NCBI GenBank assembly: GCA_013400115.1
Contig: VXBP01001155.1
Span: forward strand, 434,001 to 498,000
Length of the DNA stretch: 64,000 nt
Direction: 5' to 3'
Origin: Rhinopomastus cyanomelas
Lineage: Eukaryota; Chordata; Aves; Bucerotiformes; Rhinopomastidae
This document shows, in pieces, positions 9,715-21,555 of this stretch. A model generated the notes under the pieces. That model saw only the letters and a program-made list of their open reading frames with translations. It was not told where the DNA came from and did not search any database. The first letter of the stretch is position 1. The number at the start of each line of letters is the position of its first letter. The translations under genes were made by a program, and so were the position numbers.

Positions 9715-10113
9715 TCTCCATCCACTCATCCCACAGTCTGTAGCTGTAGGGGGTTATTGTGGACAGAGAGTAAGACCCTGTGGCCTCATCTGTCTCATCC
9801 TGTTGGCCTGTGCCCATTGACCCAGACTGTCCAGATCTCTCTGCAACAACTTCCTCTCCTTCAGCAGATCGACACTCCCTCGCAACTTGGTGTCATGTGT
9901 GAATTTAATAAGGGTAGACTCTATCCCCTCTTCCAGGTCATCAATTGAATAGAACTGGGCCCAGCGCTGATCTCTGGGGGCACCACTGGTCACTGGTCAC
10001 CATTCACCACCACTCCCTGTGCCCAATTATCCAGCCAGTTTTTAACCCAGCAGAGGGTGTCCCCATCCCAAACATGGACTGCCAGTTTTTTTCCAAGAGG
10101 ATGCTGTGGGAGA
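9715..10113 (-). mobile_element. Old CR1 LINE, antisense, second copy of 7455-7804 plus 50 bases
   Basis: 9715-10064 matches 7455-7804 base for base except a single difference seen near 9732. It then continues without a gap through CCATCCCAAACATGG and CCAAGAGGATGCTGTGGGAG, which is further antisense CR1 RT sequence. It therefore supplies the part missing at the N at 7805. The minus strand again reads FTHDTKL in place of the catalytic FADDT. Confidence 0.85.
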
Positions 10114-10269
10114 TATGTTTCCAAGTATCTTGTGATTTTTGTTTTAGGTTTAGTTTAGTTTTTAAACAGTAGAAACTCTGGGAAAGCCCTTATGGAGGCT
10201 TGTGAGCTTGGAGAAGAAAAGTGCCTAACTTGTTGGTTAGCAGGAGAAATTGATAGTGTTACCTACCTG
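10114..10269. other. Unique bases present only in the second copy
   Basis: This stretch, together with CR1 bases 10020-10113, is absent between 7900 and 7904 in copy 1. The two versions differ by a 250-base block bounded by CCTG on both sides, so it behaves like a microhomology-type deletion/insertion allele. Confidence 0.6.
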
Positions 10270-12080
10270 CTGTAGTAGTGCCAATCGTTTTGCTCTTTGC
10301 ATACACAAGGTTTTGACAATTCAGCTCTTATTTTTTTCTTTTACCTACTTTACTCAATTTTGTCCAGTTCCTTCATCCATTATTCATGACTAATGAAGCA
10401 TTTGCTCAGGCTGCATCCTTGTCTGCCTCCAGTCTCAGCCCAAATCCTCACTGTGGAATTCTTGGTCTTCACACGCACCAAGCCCTCTTACGGACAGCTT
10501 TTCCACAGGGTGATTTCTGTCACTGCTTACCGAAACCCTTTTATGGCCCTTGTCCACTTTGTTAAATAGAGGGTGACTCACACAAAAGACAATGAATAAA
10601 CTATTTCAAATATGGGTAGAGTAATAGAATAATGTGGTAATTTATCTCAATAAGAGTCAGATGGATTTAATCATGACTACTCACCAGAGACAGCACAGAT
10701 TGTATTACAGAAAATGAAATATTGTAAGCTGGCAAGCATGGAACTGAAATTTGACCCTGGACATGACTTGCTTGAGAAACTTCACGATAAGTCTTGGACC
10801 TCTGTGTGACTGAGGCACTGTGGCACTTGTGCCTGTACAGTAGACTAATGATGTCAATAGCTTCTCTTAACAGAAGCAACTGTACTGACGCTGTTTTGCA
10901 GACTTGAAAGCTTAACCGTATTTTGCTTTTGGTTTAGGTTTTGGCCAAGTTTTCTATGGCATGACTACACCATGACAAGCAGCTATTTGGTATTTAATAC
11001 AAGGCTGACATTGAGATGTCAGTGTGCTCACAGTAAGAACCAGCCCAAAAGTAAAACCATAAGCAAATTTCAGTAAATCAAAGAGGCTGAATGATGTGTA
11101 TGTCTGGGTGAGAATTAGCCTACAATGTTCAGTGATGCATAGATCTGTGATAAAGAGTAAGATTTATCTGTGGAGTATATCTGGATAAAGGAAATCCGTT
11201 ATGAGTTCTTACAGATGATGATGATGATGTGTTAAATGTGTCTTTGAATACGTTTGAACTGTGCAGATCAATTTCTAGTTACTGTGAAATTGTTTTGGTG
11301 TGTCCTTTGAAGAAGACACAAAAAGCAATTTAACTTATCTAGTTCATCTTGAAGTTTTTGTTGCTCTACCCTTACTAAAGACACAATACCCTCACTTTTT
11401 GGCTGGGCCTTTGTGGGCTGTATTATCTTTAAAATCTCTGTGTTACAAGGTACACTGAAAACCCCTTAAAGAAGTCCTTGCTTCCTTCAGGTCTGTCTGT
11501 TTCAGAGAAATTTCTGCTGTTCAGCACCACGGACCATTCTGCTCAGGTCTGCCAGGTAGCTAGTAACCATCACTCGTGTATGTATAGAAGCAGTGAAAAT
11601 TTTGCAAATATAGATTTACTTAAGTGGGAAAACACTTTTCTGGAAGGCACAGTAGAAAACAATGCATAGAACTGAAAGAAAGAACCCAGTACTAAATAGC
11701 CTGATGCTTCTGAAACGGAACATACAATTAACGGTTGTCACTGTGGTGTTGATGCTGCATTTGATGAGCAGAGCTTCTGAACTTGAACAATTTAATTTTA
11801 CACTTAATTTCTTGAGCTAAAGAGATAATTGTAAAAATGAACTGTTCACATTTCATCTGAGGATGCATTATTGCACTGCATTCATGCTGTTTGTGCACTT
11901 TGTAGAGCAGTTTTAAGTTCTTATATATAAAGTGTTTTCCAGGGTAATTTAGATTAAGCTACTGCTTGCAAAAAATTCAGTCTAATGTGAACTACAGTTA
12001 TTCATTATCAGGAATTTTTAAAGAATCTGTACTGCAGAACTTTGAAATCTGGTTTTCAGTACAGACATAGGTTCAATAAA
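10270..12080. repeat. Haplotype-like duplicated segment, copy 2
   Basis: Partner of 7904-9713 (same order, same orientation, ~1% different by eye). Unlike copy 1, it runs on without a gap into unique sequence at 12081 (CAAGTTTTCAGG). This suggests that this copy is the continuous haplotype and that 6913-9713 is the extra one. Confidence 0.85.
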
Positions 12081-12718
12081 CAAGTTTTCAGGAAAATGCT
12101 TATTTTCATATGACAAATGTATAAAGAACTCCTACCAGTAGCTGCTGAAGCAAAGGATTGAGACCATTTGAGACTCTGCTTTGAGCTGAGTGGGACACCT
12201 AATCCACACGCTACCCTTGCATGTGTTTTTGGAAATCCGTTGATTTCAAGTGGAACTTCTTCAAGGTCGCAGCAAAAGGGTCTTAGCAACATCTCACCTT
12301 GCCAGGATAAAAAGTGATCGAAAGAATGAGCATCAACAATTTGTATCTGTCCTTTGCCAAGGAAAGATCCTCAGACATAAATATCTGAAGTTCAACAGAC
12401 TTTAATTTAAAGGTAGACTTTGGGGGAGTCTATATGGAAGAACAAAAGCAGAGGTGGTTACATTCTTCCTCTACAGTCCCAATCCTTCACACAATATAAA
12501 GTACTCCAGACTTCAACTGTGCTGTGTGGGTTTTTTCCAAAAATTTTAGATATTATAATAATTATTAATAATATTATGTTATTGTTAATATTATTATAAG
12601 TGTGACACAGGATTTATGCACATATATAAGTTTAAGACAATTTCTTTTTTTAGGCTTTATTTTCACTTTAGGAGACAAAAGAATCCTTTCTCTACTCTAA
12701 TTATTTCATAAATAAGAT
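12081..12718. other. Unannotated sequence with an AT-rich tract
   Basis: No gene or named repeat. 12548-12600 is an imperfect ATT/AAT tract (TATTATAATAATTATTAATA...) able to self-pair. Confidence 0.45.
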
Positions 12719-12896
12719 GAGGTTGTGAAGTCTCCTTCTTTGGAGATGTTTAAAACCCACCTGGATGTGTTCCTGTGTGACTTTGTGTAGATGATCCTGC
12801 TGTGTCAGGGGGATTGGACTAGATGATCTTTCAGGTCCCTTCCAGTCCCTAATGATTCTATGATTCTATGATTCCATGATTCCATGATTCTATGAT
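12719..12896 (+). mobile_element. CR1 LINE 3' end
   Basis: Starts in the last codons of ORF2 (VVKSPSLEMFK-like, FLCDFV) and runs through GGGGGATTGGACTAGATGATC to a 3' run of five TGATTCTA/TGATTCCA units (about 12851-12896). Severe 5' truncation, young subfamily. Confidence 0.93.
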
Positions 12897-13773
12897 ATTA
12901 TGTCCTGGAGGGATTCTATCATTAGGAAAAAATTACAAATGCAATCAGAAATGCAGCACACTTCAAGGATTGGACAGCCTTTGTATTCTGACCATGGAAC
13001 TCTGTCTCTTCAGCAGGTGTATCAGTCTAGAATATTTGTCATTACACTCTGGAAATGGTCATCTCAGACCATTACAAGTAATTGTGTCTCAGATGTCTCC
13101 TGAAATGCCAAGTGTCCCACCACATAAACTCCTAAAACCTGACTATCAGCTTTTTGTCCTGGTAACTACATTCGTCCTTCTCCTTTGCCTCCTGGCTCAG
13201 GACCAGCTTTCTTCTATTGAGGCCCCTGTCTCTGCCTCCCCACACCATCGTTTGGGTGATTCTTATCCACACTTGGATAGCGTTTCACACTTAAAAAAAA
13301 AATCCACTGAGAAAACACTCTAGGAATGGTCTACGTACATGCTGTTACAAGTTTATCAATACTTATTGCTTTCAGTCAGTTTGAAATAACTAATCAAGGA
13401 ACAAAGCCAATGTAATGGGCCAAACTAAATATCAGTAAACAAGTTGGGTTAAATGGGAAAAGTAAAGGTTGAGAACAGAAAACAAAGAAATAATCAAATA
13501 CCTCAGACTAATTATTTGTATGTATAGATATGCATGTGTGTGTGTGAGACTACAAGTATATATCCCCAAATAACAATTCAGTTCTTCAACAACTTGTTTA
13601 GAAATCCATTTTGACTCTGAAATGAGTAATAATTAACTGATCAGACAAATCTTCAGCCCAAGATTATTCTCAATACTGGGCTTGGTCTCCATTGTTTTCC
13701 AGTCCCGTGAGCAATCATTGTTATCACTGCCATGAGAATCAATGTTAAAACCTGTATAGTCAGAACTCCTAGT
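12897..13773. other. Unannotated sequence
   Basis: No repeat recognised apart from a short GT run (13535-13545). The 143-residue ORF 12892-13323 starts in the CR1 tail and has no domain, so it is not called as a gene. Confidence 0.4.
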
Positions 13774-14192
13774 ATCACAAAATCACAGCAAGTTAGGTGT
13801 TGAGAGGGACCTCGAAAGATCATCCACTCCAACTCCCCTGCCAGAGCAGGTTAACCTACAGTAGATCACAGAGGAACATGTCCAGGCAGGTTTTGAACAT
13901 CTCCAGAGGAGATTCCACAGCCTCTCTGGGCAGCCTGTTCCAATGTTCTGTCACCCTCACAGTGAAACTTTTTCCTTACATGCATGTGTAACCTCCTGTG
14001 CTCCAGCTTGTACCCATTGCTTCTTGTCCTATCATTGGACATAACTGAGAAGAGCCTGGCTCCATCCTCCTGACACTAGCCGTTTGTTAACGATGTCACC
14101 TCTCATTTTCCTCCAAACTGAAGAGACCCAGCTTCCTCAGCCTTTCCCCCTGAGGGAGCTGTTCCACTTCCTGAATCATCTTTGTGGGTCTG
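13774..14192 (-). mobile_element. CR1 LINE, antisense, ORF2 C-terminus plus 3' UTR
   Basis: Antisense 3' end (ATCACAAAATCACAGC, GGGACCTCGAAAGATCATCC) followed by the ORF2 C-terminal region to about 14192 (CTGTTCCACTTCCTGAATCATC corresponds to the KMIQEVEQLP region). Frames are broken. Confidence 0.9.
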
Positions 14193-15899
14193 GTAAAGCG
14201 CGTGTCGGCTGCCTCACGCAGAAGACACTGTCCCCAGTGGATCATGGTAGCACATGTATTCTCTTTCAGGGATGAGTATTTGGTCCCACTCAAGCTATCT
14301 GCTGGAAAATGGAAATTTCACTCAAGCCTATTAACCGTGTGGGCAGTAACACAGATGTTTGCACATTGAGCAGGCTCTTACTTGAGGGACCAAGAGTGCC
14401 GGCACTCCAGTCTTTAAATTCGCTGCATGGAAGGAAACACCACCTGGAGCAGGAAATGATCCAGGGACAAGCAACCAAAGAAAGGGTGGGTGGAAAGGAA
14501 GTGGGAGGAGACCTGTTGAAGAAAGAAATGTCTGTCATGTTCTTGCCAGCTGCTTCTTCTTTCTATTGAAATGCAGGTTTCTCTCTGTTCCTGCTCAAGC
14601 TCGGGGACGGCTTTGTGTGTGTGTAGGATCTTCAATCTGCTGCATTTGCCCCACAGAAGGTGGGAGTCAAACCATGAAGCTCAGCAGCTCCCAAAACCAT
14701 ATGGGAGGCTCGGGAGAGGATGTGAGAAAAGTATGTGGGGGCTTAACCTGAACAGGAGGTTGAGCAGTGGTGTATCTATTGTAACACAGCAGCATGCATA
14801 TCACGAGTCTTTATCCAACGTGCCAGAAGGCTTTTTCAGTCAGGATTACACCATCAAAGCATCCCAGTACTGTTGATTTTGAAAAAAAAAATTGTGAAAA
14901 TAAAACATCTGCCAGAGCAGCAATATATTACTACATAAAGAAAGGAAAAAACAACAACTTGCATTGCATGAAAATCTGGCCATGAAGTCAAAGTCTAATT
15001 CAAATCACTCAGGAGACCATCTCTGGAATAAGGCCAGAGTTACTAGGGAAAATAGATGCTATTAGTTTCTGTGTAGCAATAACAAAGTTTGTGGCTGCAA
15101 TAGCAACGTTGTCTTTCAGGAGTTTCTTCCATCACCAGTGTCTTTCTTTAATTATAAAGCCTAGATATCCATTGTGCTCAGTGTCCCAAAGGCATCTACT
15201 GTCTCCTCCCTCTATAAAGCTGAAGTTTCTAGGATTATAGCTTCTAGGGTGGATATAGCCATATGTTTAGAGTTTATATGGCAACAATAGGGTATGATTT
15301 CCATCATAATGATGAATGTAAATGAAAGCTGTGGAGGACTGCACAAAAGCTAGAGAAATAGTCTTAGGTCCAAGCCAGTCTGTTCCCCATTACTGTAGGG
15401 TAAGTCTGAGCCTGAAGAGAAACCCCTGTGGCCTGTGGGGATCCTGTGCAAGGGACTCCAAGACAGAACCATGCACTGAAGTAGGCCTGGTCTAAGAGCA
15501 CAACCCAGCCCAAAGTTTGAACAACAAGCCATACACTGTTTTTGCATAGCTTATCTGGTGTGTAGCAAGCATGCATCACAGCATGGTGCATTGCTGATGC
15601 TGGTTTTACTACATGCCCTGAGTAGTCTGCATTTGAAAAGACAGATGCAAGCCTCCGCTGTAGAGCACTCAGAAGATGAGTGATGATCACTCTAGAGATG
15701 TGCTTATTTTTAATTGATATTTCCGTATATTTTCTGCCTGGTTGTCAGTAAATAACTCTCACTCTCATGCCTCTGCTGTACTTATCTGTCCCAATCAATT
15801 CACTTTTGGATGCTAATCCACACAGCATGTTCTTCACTCCCATTGATAATTATTGTCTTACTAGTAAGCAGGAAAAACAGTTTGGATGAAGTGGAATTT
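14193..15899. other. Unannotated sequence
   Basis: No gene or repeat I can name. Several overlapping short ORFs (14309-14569, 14571-14876, 15364-15690) occur on both strands. None resembles a known protein. Confidence 0.35.
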
Positions 15900-17029
15900 A
15901 CTCAGCTTAAGGCCATGCTGCCCCTACCACAGCTGATGCATCTGCCCAGATGGAGGGCAGAAGTGCAGCCGTCCAGGCATCAGGCTGCAGGGGGTGTCTG
16001 GCTGAGGCACATGAGGGTACATGTCCCCAGGTAGAGAGACTCCTCCTCTTGGTGGCAGGACTCTGAGAGGAGGTGAGCAGGCTGAGGAGCAGCAGGGAGT
16101 GTGAGACAGAAATAGCCCATAGGAGACACATTTGTCTTCCCTGAAACAGGCCCAACGGTCAGATAGAGCTCAGGATGGGGAGGAGTGGTAATCAGTTGCT
16201 GCTTAGGGCAGCAGGCAACTCCCTCCACAGCCTCCCATACATTCCACTTACTTCTACGCAACAGATACAGGGCTCCAGAGTCTGAGAGTCAGCCAAATGA
16301 GAACAAAGGTGAAGATCCACCCAAGCAGCTGTGAAGGGTAAGGGAGTCACGCACTATGCATTACAACTGTTTCTACCAAGAAAAGAAGAAAGGTAGCTGT
16401 TGTAGGTGATTTCCTTCTGAGTGGACCAGAGGGCCCAGTATGCTGACCTGACCCATACCACAGGAAGATCTGCTGCTTCTCTAGGGCCTGGGTTAGGAAC
16501 ATGACTAGGAAGCTCCCTGATTTAATACAACACTTTGATTATTACCCACTGTTGGTTGCTCAAGATGGAAGTGATGACATTCAAGGAACAACTACATAAG
16601 CAATCAAAAGGGACTTCAAGTCACTGGGACAATTGCTTAAGGGATCAGGAGCAGGGGTAGTGCTTTCCCGATCCCTTGACTGGCAGAGGAGGATACTGCA
16701 AGGAACAAGAAACCTCATCAGATTAAGATGTCTCAGGGACAAGTGTCATCGTTGGAATGTTGGGGTTTTTGATTTTTATTTTTTTTCCATAGTTTTTGTA
16801 TTTAGGGTTTGGTTTTTTACATTTATTTTTTGCATTTTGGACCTTTTGTGTTTTTTTATCAAATGTCAGGTGTTGGAACAGGCTATCAGGGGAAGTAATG
16901 GTGTCACAGTCCCTGGAGATGTTCAGAAATCATGTCGATACGGCACTTGGAAACGTGGTTTAGCAGGCATGGCAGCATTGGCTTGACAGTCGAACTTGGC
17001 GATCTTAATGATTCTATGATTCTGTGATT
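15900..17029 (+). mobile_element. Old CR1 LINE with ORF1 esterase-like region joined to its 3' end
   Basis: 16060-16120 resembles the coiled-coil part of CR1 ORF1 (RLRSIRESE-type). 16395-16790 matches the ORF1 esterase-like (SGNH) region: VVGD(S)LL at the start, then RADPTH..CCF/LPGA, DYYPLLV and DFKSLG, with many stops. A T-rich tract follows (16758-16860), then directly the 3' end of a CR1 type with GGCACTTGGAAACGTGGTTT and ATTCTATGATTCTGTG at about 17029. All of ORF2 except its last codons is missing, so there is a large internal deletion. ORF1 is rarely preserved in CR1 copies because most are 5'-truncated. Reading is from memory of the CR1 family. Confidence 0.72.
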
Positions 17030-17489
17030 TCTACAGGCTAATAACTTAACAAGAAAGGCTTTATCAAAACACAATTTATAAAGTAACTATAAATATTTTT
17101 CCTATTTTCTTGAGCCTGGTTACTGTATGTACATGTTTCTCCAGACATGACTTACTTTTATCTCAAAAGTGCTGCGCAGATATTCCTAGATTTTGAACAT
17201 TTAAAGTTTCAGGAACTTGGCAGACCAAGGAAAGCAACAGCTGTAACAACATATCTCCATTTCTCATCTCCTGTATACAGGCAGAGCCACTATAGTGTAT
17301 GAGCAGTTAGCCAGACATACCTAGAAAGAATTGATGTCAGCCAATTCCTTTTCAAAAGTTAAAAAAACATGTTTTGGAATTTTGTGGAGTCCTGCACACG
17401 TGAACATAATCTAAAGCTCATCAAACTAGGTCTGAATTTCCTGATTGAGTTCATTTCTGATCAAGCTGATAAATACATATCAGGATACT
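17030..17489. other. Unannotated sequence
   Basis: Short AT-rich spacer between two CR1 copies. Nothing recognised. Confidence 0.4.
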
Positions 17490-19035
17490 ATAGAATCACC
17501 AAACCACAGAACCATAGAATCATAGAATGGCTTAGATGGGAACAGTTCATCTAGTTCCAACCCTAATCAATGGACAGTGACACCTCTCACTAGGTCAGGT
17601 TCTCCAGAGCCCCATCCAACATGGTTTTGATCACTTCCAGGAAGGGGCCATCATTAACCTCCCTGGGCAACTGGCTCCTGTGCCTCACCATTCTCATAGT
17701 GAGGAATTTCTTCCTAAGAGCTAATATAAATCACCCTTTTTAGCTTGAAGCTGGTCCCCTTTGTACTGACACTAGAGTCCTTTGTAAAACTCTCTCTCCA
17801 GCTTTCCTATAGACCCTTCAGGTACCAGAAGGCTGCTGTAAAGTCCCACCTGGAGCCTTCTCTTTTCTAGGCTGAACAGCCCCAACTCTCTCAATCTGTC
17901 TTCAGTGCAAAGATGCTCCAGCCATCTGATTATACTTGTGTCCCTCCTCTGGACTTGAGCCAACACTCCCGTGTCCTTTTTGTATTGAAGACTCCAGAAC
18001 CGGATGCAGTATTCCAGGTGAGATCTCAAAAGGGCAGAGTAGAGCTCGCACATTGCCAGCTCATGTTGAGGCTTCTGATCTACTACATGTTGAGTCTTCT
18101 CCTCAAGACTGCTCTCAATCCATTCACCACCCATCAAGTATTTTTGCTTGGGGTTACGCCAACCCAGAGGTAGAATCTTGCATTTGATTTTTTGAACCTC
18201 ATGAAGTTTGCAAAGGCCCAGTTCTCAAGCTTTGCCTCTATCTTGTCAACACAGCTTAGTGTCATCAGCAAACTTGCTGAGGACGCGCTCAATGCCACTC
18301 TCTGTGTCGCTGGTAAAGGTGTCAAACAACACTAGACTCAAAATGACCCCGGAAGAACACCCTTTGCAATTGATCTTCACTTGGACTTTGAACCACTGAT
18401 CACAAATCCAGCCAATTCCTTACCCACCAAGTGGTCCACAGTTCCATGGACCTCTGTTTTAGAGACAAGGATTCCATGAGGGACAGTGTCAAATGGCCTG
18501 CACAAGTCCAAGTAGGCAAAGTCAGTTGCTCTACTGTTATCCTCCAAGGCTGTAACCCTGTCATAGAAGGCCACCAGGTTTGTGAGGCACAGTCTGCACT
18601 TAGTGAAGCCATGTTGGCTGTCACAAATCACTTCTTTGTTTACCATGTACGTCAGCATATTTTCAAAGAGGATCTGCTCCATGATCTTGCCCTGCACAGA
18701 GGTGAGACTGACTGATATGTGCTTCCTTGGGTCATCATTTTTTTCCCTTTTAGAAAATTGGGGTCATGTTTCCCCTTTTCCAGTTGGCTAGAACTTCTCT
18801 GGACTGCTGTGATTTCTCGACTGTGATGGATAATGTCCTGCATATATCTAATCAGGTCCCATGGTCTTGTGAATCTTCAGGTTCTTTATATAGTCATGAA
18901 ATTCATCTGCCCCTACCATGGGCAGTGCTTCCTTCTCCCAGTCCCAGCCTTGGATGTCATGATTTGAGTTCTTTCAGGTGAAGACTGAGGCAAAACATCT
19001 CAGCCTTCTCCACATCCCCTCTAACTAGGTCACCT
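17490..19035 (-). mobile_element. Old CR1 LINE, antisense, 1.5 kb, RT region to 3' end
   Basis: Antisense CR1 with the 3' end at 17490 (TAGAATCACCAAACC, repeated CATAGAATCATAGAATGGC). On the minus strand, in order from 19035 downwards: the pre-RT region (EKAEMFCLSLH-like), the RT start, MEQILFENML, SQHGFTKCRLCLTNLVAFYD, YLDLCRPFDTVPHG (family YVDFSKAFDTV), FADDT at 18258-18272 (catalytic pair kept), and the C-terminal LEYCIRFW and EHLCTEDRLRELGLFSLEKR blocks. Several frameshifts separate these blocks. It is an older subfamily than most in this window and one of the longest copies. Confidence 0.88.
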
Positions 19036-20252
19036 GATTATCATACCACTGGATTTGATGGTACATGCACAAACTGAAAGGTTGAATTTTGCCTACATAT
19101 GCACTTGAGAAAGCATCAGCAAAAGGCATTTGTTCTTAGCGAAGATACAACCAGTTGACTCACAATTAGGAGTCTGGGGATCTGCTTTGTGCGATGAACA
19201 AACAGCAGGTATGTAGTCAGGTGTTTCTGAGAACAGTGGTGTCTTTTAGGGGTGTTTTAACACCAGGATAGCTTGAGTGCCCTGCAGTGCACTGCGTTGC
19301 CCAAGCCATCACTGGTGTGGTCTGGTGATAGCCTGTGCTAGGAAATAAAATATGCAGGAATACCGTCTACTTCAAGACCTGCCAGAATTTTGTGCTATAC
19401 CATCTGGGCTGTTTTTATTTATCCAGCTGTGATTTCTTTGGGTTTTGCATTTTTAATTAACACAGTTTTGAAAGAGGGGCAACTTTTTTTAACCTCTTCA
19501 GCACCACATCCATTTAGGCGGGCAACAAAGGGCCGGCACACAGAAGTGACACTCTACTATCATCAATTACAGCAGATAAAGACATCTTGATAATGTCTGT
19601 ACATGGGCTCAACGTGATGGGAAGACAACTCTAAATGCACATAAATTTTTAAGTACAAGATCTTGTATGAATAGAACCCAGTGTTGATGATTTGCATTAG
19701 AGGATTTTACAAAGATGCTGCCTGAATTTTTCCTTTTCATAACTTAAGGACAGAAAATATAACAACTTCTTACTATTCTTCACGTTTTTCTGCAGTGTAG
19801 TTTTTGTGCTAGTGTCAAGCATTTCTTTTAACAGACAGCATCATTCAGTTTTGTCTATTACCTCAAACAATCTTGCCTGAACTTCAGTTGTCTATTCAAA
19901 AGACTTCTGTACATCTCGTGTCATAACTGCTAGTCCTGTGTGAATGTCTCAGGCATTCTGAGCATGTCACATGGAAATGCATAGAACAGAGTTGTTCCTA
20001 AACAAAGGAAACACATAGATTTACTTTCAAGCCAGAACACCCACAGACAAGTGGTGCATGCCAGGAACTAAAATGTGAGTCTATTCCAGTTTTCTACACA
20101 AGTCTATTAAAAGATAATAATTAAATCAGCAAACTACCAACTCTTTACCAACATAAACAGTCAGATTCAGCAGGAGTGTCATACCCCATTAAGATTATCA
20201 CCCCACACAATTCAGAAGCTAAACCAATTAATACAACAATCAATCCTAAGGT
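19036..20252. other. Unannotated sequence
   Basis: No gene or recognised repeat. Confidence 0.4.
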
Positions 20253-20253
20253 C

Positions 20254-20605
20254 TGTGGTTGCAGTGGGTTGCCTCTGACTGGATGCCAGATACCCATCAA
20301 AGCTGAACTATCTCTCCCCTACTCAGCTGAACAGAGAAAATATAACAAAAGGCTTGCGGATCAAGATAAGGACAGAGAGAGATCACTCACCAGTTACTGT
20401 TACTGGAAAACAGACAGATTTTGGGAAAATTATTTTGCTTTATTGCCAATCACATGAGACTAGGACAATGAAGGATAATGAGAAGACAAAAACCAAGCCT
20501 TAAAACACCTTTCCTGTACCCATATCTTCTTCCTGAGGTTACCCTACCCCAATTTTCACTATCTTCCCCCACAACAGCACAGAGGGACAGGGAATGGGAG
20601 TTGTA
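20254..20605 (-). mobile_element. Endogenous retrovirus LTR fragment, antisense
   Basis: The block runs CTGTGGTTGCAGTGGGTTGC, TGACTGGATGCCAGAT, CAGCTGAACAGAGAAAATAT, GATAAGGACAGAGAGAGATC, CTCACCAGTTACTGTTACTG, then TTTATTGCCAATCACATGAG and GACAGGGAATGGGAGTTG. It is like a very common avian ERV LTR that I recognise on the opposite strand (ends in CAACCCACCACA). On the minus strand there is an AATAAA poly(A) signal at 20439-20444. The left end is near 20254; the right (U3) end could not be fixed and may lie beyond 20605. No retroviral coding sequence is visible nearby, so it is a solo or truncated LTR. The family name was not determined. Confidence 0.62.
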
Positions 20606-21455
20606 TAAATAAGTAAATATGTTAAAATAAAACACATAGCAATTGACAATTATTCATTAAAAAAGAATTAGTTGCTTCTGTTGAATTTACTCTTGCTCCC
20701 TATTCTTGGTTGGGTGATCTCTCTACAGAGGCCATCAGTTTTCAGAATCCAGCCCTGGTAGAAATTTTTGGCCCTGACACAGTATATAATACAGACATCT
20801 GCAGAACACAGTCACGGCCTATGAAGTATTGGTAGCCAAATTATGCTCAGAGCTGTGTCATTTGATCTTCAGCTTTCCATACAGGCACTGCACCATTCTG
20901 CAACTACTGAAAGCATGGCTGGATGTTCTTTCCACAGTCCCCTGCTTTTTGCTGTAAGTCATGTCAAGAAAAACATAGATGTTCACAATAATGATCATCT
21001 CACTTCTATCCTCTTCATGGCACCCTGCTGTCATCAGGAATAATTTTCATGATTCAGCCCAAGGGAAAACTTTAGCCCATCAGAAGAAGAAAGCCATATA
21101 CATTGCAGTTAACACATCTGCAAACACATGTTTGGAGAAAGGCCTGGGGAATACGGATGCAATCTGCTCATTTAGGTACCTAATCTAAGCTTAAATTCCA
21201 GGCACTTGCTGAAATAACAGGAAAATAAGAGCTTGAGTTCCCTATGGAGAGGGAGAAGGGCTTTTGAAAGTTTTAAAGCAGAAGTTTTAGATGGGCTCTC
21301 ACTTGAAATAATCCTTCAGATCAAGGATAATGCCCAGAATTCCCCTGGGAAAGGTTTAAGAAAAATCAGAAACTATGGAAGTGTGGTAAGTGCTTTAAAA
21401 CCATCAACATTTCCAGCTGACTATTAGAACACCTTAAATAATCTTAAACAATATT
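20606..21455. other. Unannotated sequence, possibly more LTR
   Basis: May include a diverged U3 extension of the LTR to the left, but I could not align it. No gene. Confidence 0.3.
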
Positions 21456-21555
21456 CACAGAAGCACAGAATGACAGAACATTAGGGATTGGAAGGGACTT
21501 GGAAAGATCATCTAGTCCAATCCCCCTGCCAGAGCAGGACCACCTAGGTCAAGTT
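21456..21555 (-). mobile_element. CR1 LINE 3' tail, antisense
   Basis: CACAGAAGCACAGAATGACAG, ATTAGGGATTGGAAGGGACT and the CATCTAGTCCAATCCCCCTG block, then the end of ORF2 around AGGACCACCTAGGTCAAG. Only about 100 bases of 3' end. Confidence 0.92.

Noticed and set aside
12851..12896. CRISPR-like short repeats (TGATTCTA units)
   Set aside because: These are the normal CR1 3' terminal units; there are no spacers and the DNA is avian.
12892..13323. 143-residue ORF
   Set aside because: Starts inside the CR1 tail, overlaps another ORF, and has no resemblance to a known protein.
20254..20605. A complete provirus around the LTR
   Set aside because: No gag, pol or env-like reading frames and no second LTR nearby; only an LTR fragment is supported.
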